Assembly (NCBI RefSeq): GCF_020497125.1
Contig: NC_059081.1
Coordinates: forward strand, 20,121,105 to 20,185,104
Source: Mauremys mutica
Lineage: Eukaryota; Chordata; Testudines; Geoemydidae
Reading direction: 5' to 3'
DNA length: 64,000 nt
Part shown: positions 34,839 through 47,886 of the stretch, one piece after another
Layout: each line of letters starts with the position of its first letter
How positions within the stretch are numbered: the first letter of the stretch is position 1
The notes under the pieces: model-generated
The model's input: the letters and a program-made list of their open reading frames with translations, nothing else
Told to the model about the DNA's origin: nothing
Databases searched by the model: none
Program-made: the position numbers and the translations under genes

Positions 34839-35370
34839 TAAATGCTGCATAGCCCTTCCTGTCCCTCTGCACCAGGTGGAATTGAACTCATTGATGTTTG
34901 TAAGTGCTGTATGATCCTCAGGTGGGTGCTGTGACAGAACTACTGAGTTTTATTGCTTTTTGGGCTTCTTTATGCTATGGTGGAATCACTGTCCAAGGAA
35001 TGGTTTCAGAGTAGCAAGGAATATACAAAATATACAGAAAGAGAATAGTTAAATCGTTAGCATATTGAGTTAAAGTCCAGCCCAGGTATTTATCTTTTCT
35101 TGGATATAAATTTCCCTTGTAATTTTAAACTAAGTTGTTTCTTTTCTCTTCTATACTGTTGTTGTATATCTGGGCACTTTTAGGTAGTCCGAATGCAATG
35201 CCCAAATAGAAATTTAGCCAGCATGCTGAAGTTAATACCTCTACTCTTTCAAAAAGTGCCGTGGCATAGACCTAAGTGTCAACCTCCTTCAGCACAGTGT
35301 CTGAGCACTTGTCTGTCATCTATTATGACTACAAAAGGTCAGGATAATAGTTTCATGTTTCATCAGTGAA

Positions 35371-35500
35371 GCTTCATAGAATTTTAAGCCAAAAGGGACC
35401 ATTATGATCATCTAGTCTGACCTCCTGCATAACGGAGGGCTTAGAATGTCACCGTTTTCTGTATCAAGCCCATAACTTTGGGTTGAGCTACAGCATATCT
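35371..35500 (-). mobile_element. CR1 LINE 3' fragment, interrupted by a Harbinger miniature element
   Basis: TTCATAGAATTTTAAGCCAA and AAGGGACCATTATGATCATC, then TAGTCTGACCTCCTGCATAA, the standard antisense CR1 3' end. The following miniature element at 35503 lands in its diverged tail. Confidence 0.65.
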
Positions 35501-35502
35501 AA

Positions 35503-35798
35503 GGCCTGGTCTACACTAAAAAGGGGGTTCGAATTAGGGTACGCAAATTCAGCTACGTGAATAGCGTAGCTGAATTCGAAGTACCCTAATTCGAACTACT
35601 CACCCGTCCAGACGCGGCGGGGTCGAACTCCGCGGCTCCCCCGTCGACTCCACCACCGCCGTTTGCAGTGGTGGAGTACCGGAGTCGACCGCGGCACTTC
35701 CGGAGTTCGAACTATCGCGTCTAGATCAGACGCGATAGTTCGAACTCCGAGAAGTCGAACTCACCGCGTCGACTCAGCCGGTAAGTGTAGACTAGCCC
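35503..35798. mobile_element. Harbinger-type miniature element (MITE)
   Basis: A 296 bp element with ends GGCCTGGTCTACACT and, inverted, GGGCTAGTCTACACT, sharing the terminal sequence of the 3888-8758 Harbinger. The 3 bp duplication is TAA (35500-35502, 35799-35801). Inside are two fold-backs: GAATTAGGGTACGCAAATTC around 35529-35590, and CGGAGTTCGAACTATCGCG with its inverse at about 35700-35750. It has no coding capacity and was probably mobilised by a Harbinger transposase. Confidence 0.9.
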
Positions 35799-35835
35799 TA
35801 AGACAGCACCTACAGAAGCACAGTATTACCTAATA

Positions 35836-36056
35836 CAGGGGTTCTCAAACTGGGGATTGGGACCCCTCAGGGGGTCACAAGGTTATTATATGAGGGGTCA
35901 GGAGCTGCTAGCCTCCACCCCAAACCCACTTCGCCTCCAGCATTTATAATGGTGTTAAATATATTAAAAAGTGTTTTTAATTTATAAGGGGGGGTGTCAC
36001 ACTCAGTGGCTTGCTATGTGAAAGGGGTTACCAGTACAAAAGTTTGAGAACCACTG
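35836..36056. mobile_element. hAT-type miniature element
   Basis: A 221 bp element with ends CAGGGGTTCTCAAACT and, inverted, CAGTGGTTCTCAAACT, a widespread hAT TIR. It has an exact 8 bp target duplication ACCTAATA at 35828-35835 and 36057-36064. No coding capacity. Confidence 0.9.
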
Positions 36057-37792
36057 ACCTAATACTACAGTATAATGGTACATTGGCTCAGTTCTGATTC
36101 AAGGGACAAAATGCCACAAACTGAATTGACAATAGGACCTCCTATAGCACCCATCTTTCCCTTGAAGGATCTCCCATTTAAGAACTGATGGGGACTAATG
36201 ATGTTTAAATCTGTGATCCCATCAGATCACAGCTCGAGGTGGCATAGCTGCATGTCGCTTGTTTTTTGAGGAGGGGAGAAAGCACAGCAAATGTAGAAAA
36301 TTGTAAAAGGCTTCTCCTGTGCTTTTGAAATGCTTTTAACTTTTTTTTGTTAAAGGTTTTATTGCAGTGACATTAAAAGTACTGTTGGGCACAAATGCTG
36401 TATTTACAAAAAGAATGTAAAGCTTATTAGCACTCATCAGCTGGGTGAGTAGCCATGTAATATACAAAACTATTAGTCAAAAGTGGTGAACAGTTTTGAT
36501 CAATTGCTTTCTTCTATTGTTAGTGCATTAAAAAAAACCCACTTCATTGTGTATTTCATGATAGTAGTAGAGCCTACTAATACTGTTGTAGCTAAGATTG
36601 TGTTATTTCCATTATTTCAGAGTTGCAAGCTTTTTAGAACTTAAAAATCATATTAGGTTATAACCAGATAGGAGTGGGGGAAAGGAATATACTTATATAG
36701 CCATTTCCTACACAGGAATACATGTGGCTACTCACAGGGTGCCCACTAAAGCAGGTGTGTAGTTTGCAGTAAAGCAAGGTCTGCTCTGTTTGTATAAGGT
36801 TTGCTCACATCCTGTGCACATCTCAACTATATCAAGTATGTGTCAGGGCCAAAGCAAAATTATCCAGCCATGCTAAACACTCAAATGACTTACACAGTCA
36901 TCTTGACACATTCAGTATTTACTTCACCTCCAGACACCCCTTCCATAATTTCTTTAAATTGATCTGAAGTTAGGTAAGCATGTTCCCATATATATTTATG
37001 GTATCTTCTACCTGAAATGGTAGGTCTAAGGATTCCAGATGGTTGAAAATGGGATGAATTTTTGAATATTTTTTTAATTATCCTTGGTGTTTTTGTTTTG
37101 TTTTTTAGAAGAATATGTCAAAATTTGAAATATTTTACCAGCTCCACTTGGGAGCACCCTAGCCCCTAATCATGGAGTTTGGAGTCTAATTTTAGGCATC
37201 CATTTATGAAAACTGTGGCCTAGTTATGCAATGATGATTTATGTTTAACTGTGTGAATACCCAAAAAAAAAAAAAAATCTAATGCATTTCAAATTCTTCC
37301 AAATTCTGCTTATGTCCAGATTATTTGTTTTTCAAATGTGTAAGCCAATAATGTTCTATGAACTTGACTGATAGCAAAAAGGAAAAGCAAAAACACAACT
37401 TAATTCAATGCAAAGTGTTCCAAAGTGCTTCACAAACTATAGATGTGTACACTATTGAAATGCAGCCAACCAGCTGCTGTCCGCATGCGGCACAACAATT
37501 AGTGTGCAGGAAATTTAAGAGGTAAAACCTCTATTCTTCTCAAGTGTCCAGGTGTGCAAAGGAGACAGGACTTTGGATTTGAAGGTCTCATTTCAATATT
37601 TTTGACATCCGTGTATGAGTTTGGATTCAATATGTACCTAAGCGTAGGTTCCTATAGCATGCTGGTGAGCAGTAATAAAATGAAAAATACTATGGGCCCA
37701 ATGCTGTAAACAATTATGCTTGTTAGTGTATCAGTAGTCACGGGAATCAGTGGATACCGGCTCACTTCTGTATGTCAGAACTTTCTTTGTAG

Positions 37793-37840
37793 GACCTGAT
37801 CCAAGGCCCTGTAGAGTTAATGGGACTTTGGATTAGGCCC
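37793..37840. repeat. Short self-complementary repeat
   Basis: GACCTGATCCAAGGCCC is followed after a short spacer by GGGACTTTGGATTAGGCCC, its imperfect inverse. Related units occur at 53344-53416 and, more diverged, elsewhere in the introns. Probably a tiny MITE family. Confidence 0.5.
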
Positions 37841-40100
37841 ACAGTCAGTATCTTTAAGCATATGACTAGTCACATTGAACTCTAAGGGGCTACTTATGTG
37901 AAGTTATTCACCTACATTAGTGTCTGCAGGATCAGGGCCTATATGTCCACAACAGAGCAGGATGATCTCCATAGTGAGTATTTTAGTAGGTGAATGTTGC
38001 CTTTTTTTTTCCTGTTTGCAAGTTGTTTGTAAATGAGCTTTGGTTCTTATGAACGTGTCCACTAGTCAAAATTGTTTGAACAAGCTTTTTATGGGTGTTC
38101 ATGAACTATTCTGTAAGGAAACTAAGGTTTCCCATTCCATTTGGTTTTGGTTTTGCAAGATTTAAGTCTGAAACTTCCTGTAATGCCTTCATGCAGAATG
38201 GCATAAGGAATTATACACTTACATTTGAATGTTCTGGCTGTTCTCAGACCTCCCATTTTATGAAGTTTTGTAGCATTGAATTCTCTATACCTCAGAAAAT
38301 GGTCTTGTTTAGCCACATGCTTCACTGAATTGCTTTCACTGCTTTGCATTAAAGCAAATAAACTAATCAGCAGAAAAGACTAATCTCCCTGATCTGATCT
38401 TCAGGGAACAATATGGATCACTGAGCAAGCAACCTTCCAGATACCTTATGATAAGAATTTGATATCCTTTTAGAATTCAGTTTCTATTGACTTTGTAACT
38501 ATCAAGCTAATAATCCCACTCTAACTCAGCCAGGTTTGTGCTTTGGATGGAAAGACCTGGGAGTTAAAACAATAGATTAAGGGTGATATTGATGTTTGTC
38601 TTTTCAAATGTGTGTGTCATTACATTATCACTATAAAAATGTTAAACTAAAATTGCTATGGAAAGAAAAAGACTTCAAAACTAAACCAGGTTTTTTAACC
38701 CTTAAGAATCAGTTACAAAAGTCTTAGTTAGAAGTCTGCTTTATGTGGCGGTGGAAATCTCATGCCTTTAACATACATCAGAGTATCTCAGTAGCAAAAT
38801 CTGTAAGGGTTAGTTCAAAAATATTTTATTTTAGTTTTTCATGAGGTTTGTATATGCTATGGTGGTGATTTTCCCAAATATGGTCCTTTTGCAGCACTGG
38901 TTTGCTCAGTATAAAAGCATCTGGGGTACATTTTTCAAAAGCACATAATTCCTGTTTTCAAAAGGGACTTTTGAAAACGTTACCTCTAGTGACATCCAGG
39001 CCTGGGTTCCTCTTTGCTAAAAGATGTTTATTGTGTAGTATTTTAATTCTGAACACTTTGTTCTGCATCCTAGAAAAGCACCTTTCTGAAGGTGTTCAGG
39101 GCCCACTTCTGTACATGCCCATTAAGTAATTTTATTCAGGTGAAAGGTCCCACTGATGTCAATGAGCCCACTCAAGTGAATAAAGTTATGCTCTTAAGAG
39201 TGTGCAGTATTGGGCCTTTGTATGGCTGTGTGCGTAAACTGGGAAGAAGGAAGAAATAGTGCTAAAAGCAATTTGCAGATAAATCTGAAAAAAAATACTA
39301 CATATCCATATTAAAACATTATGTAAAACATTGACGTAACTGAAAAATATAACAAAGTAATAACCAAACAGTTAACAAATTCCAATATTTTTGCAATGTT
39401 TGATGTACATTTTCATATTCTGTCCACATCTGTTTTCTGAGATACTCATATAGGCTGGGAAACATTTATTAAGTTGAGATTTTGACCCTCAACATTAAAG
39501 TTTCCATTTACAGACTTTACACAGCCTCGTCTGCAAAATAGAGTTATCTCGGTGCATAGGCCATACTCCTTTGGAGACACTAGGAATATCAGCTTGAAGG
39601 AAGTAAGAATGTATTTTTAGTACATTTAAGCTCTACCAAAAACCCCTGATCCCAGCGGAATGGCAGCAGCATGTTAAACAGCTACATACTGCACATGGAA
39701 AACCTGCATACCATGCTCCTGGGGTTTCAAAAATTAGTAGTGAAGAGACATGAATATGATGGGCTCAGAGGGTGTTAGCTCCTAGTACATAAACAACTCT
39801 ACTTCACTTGTCATTTTTGTGTGTGTTTGGAGAAAGTGTGGGAGCATCTATTATACTGGCCAGTCACAGGTAATGTTCAAAAATTCACAATCAGCTAAAT
39901 AAGAAAGAAAAATCAGAATTGTGGAATGGAAAAGTGGAGTCAGTAACAAGAAGAGGGATTTTGGGAAAAAGAAATGACTATTTTTAAGACAAAAGGCCTG
40001 ATTTTCTCTCATGTATGCTCATTTGAAGTCAATGAAATTACATGGGTGTAAGGGATAAGAGAATCAAGTCCATTATCTTCAATTTAGAAGAAAGAAATTT

Positions 40101-40262
40101 GGGGGGAGGGATAGCTCAGTGGTTTGAGCATTGGCCTGCTAAACCCAGGGTTGTGAGTTCAATCCTTGAGGGGGCCATTGGGGGATTGGTCCTGCTTTGA
40201 GCAGGGGGTTGGACTAGATGATCTCTTGAGGTCCCTTCTAACCCTAATAATCTATGATTCTA
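40101..40262 (+). mobile_element. Turtle tRNA-derived SINE
   Basis: A tRNA-like head with RNA polymerase III box A (TAGCTCAGTGGTTTGAGC) and box B (GGTTGTGAGTTCAATCC), followed by a tail reading GGTTGGACTAGATGATCTCT and ATAATCTATGATTCTA. The tail has the same type of sequence as CR1 3' ends, fitting mobilisation by CR1 machinery. This SINE class is what I know from cryptodiran turtles and is the strongest taxonomic marker in the window. It is not a functional tRNA gene: the anticodon arm is degenerate and there is no acceptor-stem closure. Confidence 0.85.
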
Positions 40263-43200
40263 AGTCTTCCAAAAGAATCATGTCCATTTAAAAATTGCAG
40301 TGTTTCATGGTAATAGCATTGTCTTTTGGCCAACAAGGCTTAGTGGACATCATAGTGATTACCATTTATCTCCACTATACTCAAGTATATGTCAGCATTT
40401 CTTTTAAAAGACAATTTTTGATAGATTGCTTTAACTTGTCCCGTTAAAAATGTATTTCAACCTACACACAGGTATATATGGTGATTTCCAAAATTACCCC
40501 AAGAGAAGGTGTTTTGGTTTTAGATTTAAATTACTATAGCAAAACCAACTTCTAAAACTTGGATTCAGTTGATTTATGTGAGGGATGTTTTGTGATTTCA
40601 GATGACTGTTCCCTACTAAAAACCAGCATTGTCCTATAAAATACCCTACTCTGTTCATCAAGGGTCTAATCATAGTCCCATTGAAGTCACTAGCAGAATT
40701 CATGCTAATTTCAAAGGACCAGATCTACCCCATTTATCTTCATTGAGTAGCACCTTACTCTGCAGGCTGCTCTACTGATTTCCGTGGGGCTACTAGTAGA
40801 ATAAAGTACCACCTAACGCGAAGGTGGGTAGCAGAATCTGGGCCAATGAGAGAGAGATGAGACTGCATGAACAGCTATTGCCTTTCTGTATGAAAATCAA
40901 TGTAAATTAAATTTGTAAAATTAACAATTTTCCATTCAGTGTTTGGTATGCAGTGTATAGCCTAATTTATGCACAGAGAATGTCCATGACCCAGTGCACC
41001 ATAATGGCCTACTCAGAGCTGCTATGATCTATAATGTCAATAAACCACATATTAAATGTGCCAAAGAGTATGTATTTACTTGACAGACTAATGGCCCTTA
41101 AATAATTTCCACAGCCCGTCATGATCTGGAGATTAAGGACCATGGAGCTGATAGCAGTGAAAGCACTATATTTATTTCAAAGTCAATATGTTCTCATATA
41201 AAATCTCAACAGTAGATTTTTTTAACAAATAAAATCTGAAGACGGCACCCTTCCCCTTAGGACTCCAAACACTTTCAATCTTCCCTTTTAATTTTCCCTT
41301 CTGTTTTGTTCTATAACATAAACAATGAGAACAAAATAACATTTAGGGTCAGCTTTAAACGTCATTGCCCATGATATTCCATCCTTGGCTATCTTTGTAC
41401 TCCATCTTTGGCCAGAGGAGTCAGAAAGGCTTAACGGATCTCATGTGCCATTTGTGCTACAAGACCGTTAGAAGTCTTCATTCCAAAGTTTTCCACTTTG
41501 GTAGCTTTAATTCAGCCCCATAGCATTATATAATATAGATTTTGTTTTTCATTAATTTTCTCTAATACAGCTGCAGTAAAAGAACAAGATTTGGGCCAAA
41601 ATCAGTATGATAAAATTCAAAATGGTCAATATAACTATTTAAAAAATAACACCGCGTAACTCATGTAACTGCTATTATAAATGGCTACAGGGGACCTGTT
41701 TGCTCTGATTCAGAGCTCTAAACATTCAGCTAGATCCCAACAGTTTCTTAGCAGAAATGCTGAAATCAAGAGGCATATTCACATCTCAGTATACAAGGGT
41801 TTAAACACGCGGCTCCTTCACCTTCATATGAGAATGATACATTCCTAAATATAGCGGGTTAGCATTAGCTTCTTATCTTCCTGTAATATGTTTTAAGAAA
41901 TTTATTTCTTCTTTTTCTTTGATGGCTGGAATTTTTTTTCCAAAACTTTCCACATTTGAATTGAAACTTGCAACCAGAGCTCTTAAAGTGTCATTACCTC
42001 AGTTAAACTGATTTGTCCTTATTATTCCTCATTACCTTTTATTTTGTAATTGCTCTAGAGAGCTTTATAGAAGCTGCATATAATATCCATCTATGTGTAC
42101 TTTACTGGTTATGAATTTTTTTATAGTCAATGTGGTCAATGTATAGAAATTGGAGGCACCAACCTGATTTGTTAACCATGGTAATTGGATTCTCCATTTA
42201 ATTACAGGTGGTAATGACATTTTAAGCACCTTCTACAGGTGTTGGGAGTTTTTATTAAATGTGAAGCAGCATTAAGAAAGTCTAAGCTTCTGGAGCACTG
42301 CCAAATTTCAGAGGTGCCTTTCAACTCTAAATTGCAGTTTTCATTTGAGGATAATTATAACTCTGGCCACCTGGACAGCTCCTTGTTGAAATCAACATTA
42401 CATGAGGAGTAAATCTACAAGAAACATTCAGCTCTAGTGAATTCAAACATGCTTAAATGCTGAATGATTTGAAATGTGTTCTGGGTTGTGTTTTCATTCC
42501 TTAAAAATATTATATGCACACCTTATTTTCCTGTACCCTTCAGGGATATACATTTCCAATGCCAGAAAGACATTGTCATGTACTGACACTAGGGGTAGGA
42601 TTTTGGTGAGTGTGAGACAAGAAATTTCAAATATGCTCCTGATATTATTCTCTTTGCTGTTATGACAATATTAAGGCATGCATGCAAATTCTGGTTTAAG
42701 AAAGTTATACTATACTTTGTTCTGAAGCTTCTGGGTACAGATAGGTTCAGAACAAGGACTCTCCTTCTGCTTCATTATTCATGTACCTTTTCCCCTTTGG
42801 TAACTTCTTCCAGAGAGTGGAATTTAAATAAGCATCACAAAGGACAATCTCCATTTCAATATTAACATACACTTTATTGTATCTTGGGTCTTGCACCTCT
42901 TAAAGCAAGCGTGAGGCAACTTTGTACTTTCTCCTACAGAAACCCCATTCCATTCTTTCCTCCTCCTTAACTTCTACACCTTTTATTCTCTGAGTGTATT
43001 GTAAATCTGAGGCTTATGCTGTTTGTCCTTGTCCATGAGTGACTGTACAAGTGTTCCTGTACAAGCTAGAATTAGGCATGCGTGACCTGCAAGTCAGTTG
43101 GTTGATACTTTTTCTATTAGCATATGCATCTTTACTGGTGTGGGGGATATTTTTAGTTCTTTGCCACCAGGCGTGTTTTCTGGTGTGAAAGCCTGACCCT

Positions 43201-44024
43201 ACTGATGTCTTTGGGATTTTTCCACTGCAATACTCCCATTGACTTCAGCAGGGACAGGAGTTCACCCTTAGTATCTTAGAAAGGTTGAGATAAAAAGATA
43301 GAGAGATACTCAGTTCTGAGAACTGAAGATAATATTTTAACTGCTGTTTAACAAACACAGCACTGCTGTTTAAATTGCTCCCTTCTACTGTGTGACACTG
43401 TAGCACTTGTCTCTGTGAATAGGTTTTATGCAGGCTTGGCAGAATTTAATTTTTATTTTTTAAAGAATTTTGATGGATAATGCCAATGTTTATGTTTATG
43501 TATTTTTTTCTATTTTTATTTATTTAATTTTTCACTCTTGCAGGAAATTGGGGGTGATCAGACAATTATTTAATGGCAGTAGTAGATGATGAGATTCAAA
43601 AAGCTAAAGCTTCATAATAATTAAAACACAAATTGTTAGCCTCATGTCAAAGTATTAAAAGTAAATAGCCTTAAATCAAACTCTAAGAAGTTCTCAAGCA
43701 GCATTTCCTCATTTGGCCTATCTGTAAATTTCAATTATTATCAATGGAAATACTTTTTCATTAGTTTGTGTATGCACAGTGAAACTCATATATACCGATG
43801 TTTACTGATAAAAATCAAATTCTTCCAAGCCTAGTTTTATGTCGAAACACAATCTTCTTTTAACATTTTTGTCCGTTAAATGTGTAAAAAAAAAAAAAAA
43901 AAAGCCGTATGTCAATGCAATGTTAAGCAAGTAGAGTTAAATCATAAAGTCAGTAATTGTAAAAGTTAAGGTTCAAACAGCAACATTAACTTTGGCACGT
44001 TTATACTAAACACATTACTTTCAT

Positions 44025-44616
44025 AGGTTCATAGATTGCAAGGCCAGAAGGGACCATAATGATCATTTAGTCTGTCCTCCTGTATAACACAGGCCATAGA
44101 ACTTCCCCAAAACATATTCTAGACCATCTCTTTTAGAACAAACATCCAATCGTAATTTTAAACTGGTCAGTAATGAGAATCTACCAAAACTCTTGGTAAA
44201 TTGTTCCAATGGTTAATTACTCTCACCATTAAAAATTTGCACCTTATTTCCAGTCTGAATGTGTCTACCTTCAGCTTTCAGCCATTGGATTGGTTTATAA
44301 CTTTCTCAGCTAGACTGAAGAGTCCATTATCAAATATTTGTTGCCTATGTAGGTTCTTATAGACTGTAATCAATTCACCTCTTAACCTTCTCTTTGTTGA
44401 GCTAGATAGATTGAGCTCCTTACGTCTGTTGCTATAAGGCAGGGTTTCTAATCCTTTTAATCGTTGTGGCTTTTTTCTGAACTTTCTCCAATTTATCAAC
44501 ATTCTTCTTGAATGAGACCAGAACTGGACATAATATTTCAGCAGCAGTCATACCAGTGCCACATACAGAGATAAAATGATGTATATCCTCCTATTCAAGA
44601 TTCCCCTGTTTGCATC
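44025..44616 (-). mobile_element. CR1 LINE 3' fragment with C-terminal reverse transcriptase remnant
   Basis: Begins TTCATAGATTGCAAGGCCAG then AAGGGACCATAATGATCATT (the 3' end in antisense). The minus strand encodes RLKGLETLPYSNRRKELNLS followed by STKRRLRGELITVYKNL, the post-catalytic end of CR1 ORF2. About 590 bp, 5'-truncated as usual for LINEs. The neighbouring Harbinger-type end at 44620 cuts it off. Confidence 0.8.
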
Positions 44617-44619
44617 TAA

Positions 44620-44715
44620 GGGTATGTCTACACTATAAAATTAGGTCGATATTATAGAAGTTGATTTTTAGAAATCGATTTTATACAGTCGATTGCGTAT
44701 GTCCACACTAAGCAC
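44620..44715. mobile_element. Harbinger-type element fragment (one end)
   Basis: GGGTATGTCTACACTATAAA, then ATTAGGTCGATATTATAGAA and AAATCGATTTTATACAGTCG, characteristic of another turtle Harbinger family. Only one end present; TAA precedes it inside the CR1 fragment. Confidence 0.6.
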
Positions 44716-45141
44716 TAGCTTTATGCAAAACTTCAAACTACAGTATTAGCCATTTCTCTGTAGTTTGATTCAGCACTAGCAAAAACATATATTCTTTCTA
44801 CTTATCCCATAACTGAAAAAGCCCAAAGGACTTTGTCAACATGTTCTTTAAATCACTTTTGGGAAGAGACCAAATATAGACATTCACAACCCCAAAGGTA
44901 AATGTTTCCGAAAATGGTGTGTGTGAAAACAGACAGGAATTCTGTGAACTGCTTCACAAGCTGTGCTACATGACCAATTCCAGTTGCTTGCTATAACTAG
45001 AGTTATGTTTAAGGTAGAACTGATTAAGAAATATTTTCTATTTCTGTGAAAACTTAAATGAAAATAAGAATTTTCATTTTTGCCAAAATGTTTCTTCAAA
45101 AATATTCACTGAGAAACTGAAAATGTCTCTCTTTTCTTCTT

Positions 45142-45171
45142 CAACAACAACAACAACAACAACAAACAACA
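45142..45171. repeat. CAA trinucleotide run
   Basis: About nine CAA units with one CAAA interruption, inside a GAAA/TTTC-rich dispersed repeat stretch (45040-45420). Confidence 0.8.
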
Positions 45172-46209
45172 AAATGTTGGCTGAAAACCTACATTTTTCA
45201 GGCTTTAAATATTTTTTTTTTTGCTTTTGGTGGTCCCAGACTGCACATCTTCAACTGATATATTTGGTTTTCGACAATCAAAAACTAAAAAAATTGAGAG
45301 TTTCAGTTTTTCAATGAAAATAAAAAATGAATGGAAAATGATCATTCCCTATGAAAATTTCCATTTTGACCAAAAAAAAAAAAAGTTTCAAATGAAAAAT
45401 TTCAACCAGCTTTTGTTTCAGGTTGTAAGAATAACTAGGAGATAGAGAGTGCTGCCAACCAATGGGTAAACAGATTTTTAAATATGAAACAGTTCTTGGT
45501 TCGGTCATGTTTGTGTCCCTGCAAATAAAACATTTGTAAATATTCATACAAAGAAGATTTTTGTTCATATTAATGTTTGGGAAACGACAATTCTTCATAT
45601 GAATACCAGTATTCAGGCATTAAAACCCTTCAGAAAGGCTTCACAGGGGCCCAGGGATTGTCCATATGAATTAGATTGCACGAGTAGGGTCTAAAATCAA
45701 TCTGCTAGCAAGCAATTCACAAATGGAAAAAAATGCTAAATTTCTCAGATATGTTATTTGCAATTAATAGTTTGACCACACCTAGTAAGACTGTGTTGTG
45801 TAGCTGTTTGTTTTTAACTTTTTTTCTATTGATGTGAGTAGCTATTAGATGTTTATGGATTGGGTATATTGGTATTTTGTGGGCGACTGTTGCTTTAAGT
45901 CCAATGAGACTGCTTGCTTTTTCTGAGAAGGCAGCATGTATAATCTCACTGGTATTGTGGAAAATGGAAAAAGCAAATGTTAAAGGTTCCCCAGGTCAGC
46001 TGCATCTGCTTGTTTTTGTTTGTTAGGGATTTTTCTTTTTTCAAAAGAAAAATGTGCAGTAGTGACTCACTTTGGCAATATTTACTCCTTTTTAGTTTGA
46101 TTCTCCCCCATTTTTGTGTCTTTGCTTTGCCCTCTCTAGCTTGTGTAACTATAAAGCATTCCAGGATGGATGACTGCAATAAAATGTTTTAGACAATTTC
46201 TTGTATAAA

Positions 46210-46283
46210 GGAATCAAAGGGGTAGCTGTGTTAGTCTGTATCCACAAAAACAACGAGGAGTCCAGTAGGACTCCTTGTTGTTT
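46210..46283. repeat. Short fold-back insertion related to copies 1 and 2
   Basis: GAATCAAAGGGGTAGCTGTG and TTAGTCTGTATCCACAAAAA are the start of the same dispersed family. After AACGAGGAGTCC and a 3 nt spacer comes the inverted copy GGACTCCTTGTTGTTTTTG (19 bp arms, one mismatch). The 9 bp direct repeat TTGTATAAA flanks it (46201-46209 and 46284-46292). It stops before the hammerhead part of the family. Confidence 0.7.
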
Positions 46284-46289
46284 TTGTAT

Positions 46290-46430
46290 AAAAGTAGTAC
46301 TTTGCACTTCTATAGCTGCGTTTGTCCATGGATTTCAAAGCACTTTATAAATGTTAATTACATAAAAAAATGATCCTGACTTTTAGTTGCAGCTGAGAAA
46401 TGTACAGTGGAGGAGGTTGCAGAAGGAAAC
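46290..46430. mobile_element. L2/MIR-like fragment
   Basis: CTTTGCACTTCTATAGCTGC, then ATTTCAAAGCACTTTATAAA and a TTAGTTGCAGCTGAGAAATG tail recall the 5' half of L2/MIR-type repeats. Approximate ends, diverged. Confidence 0.4.
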
Positions 46431-46439
46431 ACTATTTAC

Positions 46440-47886
46440 TATATTAAAGAACAGAATGATCAGATACATAGATGAACATGATTTGTTAAGGGAGGGGTTA
46501 ACATGGCTGGTGTAAAGGGAAATCACGTCTCGCCAATCTATTAGAATTCTTAGAGGGGGCAATACATTTGTGGAGAAAGATGATCCAGTGGATATGGTGT
46601 ACTTGGACTTTCAGAAAGCATTTGACAAGGCCCCTCACCAAAGGCTCTTAAACAAAGTAAGCAGTCACAGGATAAGAGGAAAGTTCCTCTCATGGATGAG
46701 TAAGACAGGGTACATTTATGGTAGGAATAAATGATCAGTTTTCAGAATGGAGAGAGGTAAATAGTGGGTTTCCCCAGGGATCTGAGGGTCCTCCAGGGGT
46801 ATATGGTGTTCAAGATACTTATGAATGATCTGGAAAAAGGGGTAAACAGTGAGGTGGCAAGTTTGCAGGTGATACAAAATTACTCAAGATAGTTAAATCC
46901 AAAGCTGACTGTGAAAAGTTATAAAGGGATCTCAAAAACTGGGTTAGTGGGCAAGAAAATTGCAGATAAAATTCAATGTTTATAAAGCCAAAGTAATGCA
47001 CATTGGAAAACATAACCCCAACTATCCACACACAATGATGGGGTCTAAATTAGCTGTTACCACTCAAGAAAGAGATCTTGCAGTCATTGTGGATAGTTCT
47101 CTGAAAATATCTGCTTAATGTGCAGCAGCAGTCAAAAAAGCTATCAATGTTAGGAACCATTAGGAAATGGATAGACAATGAGACAGAAAACATGATAGTG
47201 CCACTATATAAATCCATGGTATGCCCATACCTTGAATACTGTGTACAATTCTAGTAGCTTTATCTCAAAAAACATATACACCTCAACCCCAATATAATGC
47301 TGTCCTCGGGAGCCAAAAAATCTTACCGCGTTATAGGTGAAACCGCATTATATCGAACTTGCTTTGATCCGCCGGAGTGTGCAGCTCCTCCCCTCCGGAG
47401 CACTGCTTTACCCCATTATATCTGAATTCATGTTATATCAGACCGTGTTATATCGGGGTAGAGGTGTATTAGATTTGGAAAAAGTACAGAGAAGGACAAC
47501 AAAAATGATTAGGGGTATGGAACAACTTCCATATGAGGAGAGATTAAAAAACCTGGCACTGTTCAGCTTGGAAAACCAGATGACTAAAGGGGGATATAAT
47601 CGAGGTCTATAAAATCATGAGTGGTGTGGGGAAAGTGAATAAGGAAGTATTATTTTCTCCTTCACATAACACAAGAACCCGGGGTCACCCAATGAGATTA
47701 ATAGGCAGCAGGTTTAAAACAAATGAAAAGAAGTACTTCTTCACACAACCCATAGTAAAGCTGTGGAACCCATTGCTAAGGGATGTTGTGATGGTCAAAA
47801 CTATAACTGGGTTCAAAAAAGAATTAGATAAGTACAAGGGGGTACAATTAGATGAGTGCAAGGGGCATGTGATGGGGGGCATGTGA
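46440..47886 (+). mobile_element. CR1 LINE, reverse transcriptase half, with a nested element
   Basis: A 5'-truncated CR1 whose plus strand encodes, across several frames, VYLDFQKAFDKAPHQRLLNK (palm motif A), KFAGDTKLLK (46859 on), VDSSLKI.. and, after the nested element, LEKVQRRTTKMIRGMEQLPY and ...[29 protein letters not shown]. The catalytic FADD motif is FAGD here, the second base of the Asp codon being changed (46868-46870), and frames shift repeatedly. A 188 bp miniature element interrupts it at 47279-47466. Confidence 0.8.
47279..47466. mobile_element. TA-flanked miniature element nested in CR1
   Basis: Ends CACCTCAACCCCAATATAA and, inverted, CACCTCTACCCCGATATAA. TA lies on each side (47277-47278, 47467-47468), as for Tc1/mariner-like insertions. 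Removing the element and one TA restores an uninterrupted CR1 text, which proves it is the later arrival. Confidence 0.85.

Noticed and set aside
40101..40175. Possible tRNA gene
   Set aside because: Box A and B are present, but the cloverleaf is incomplete and the sequence continues into a CR1-like tail; it is a SINE.
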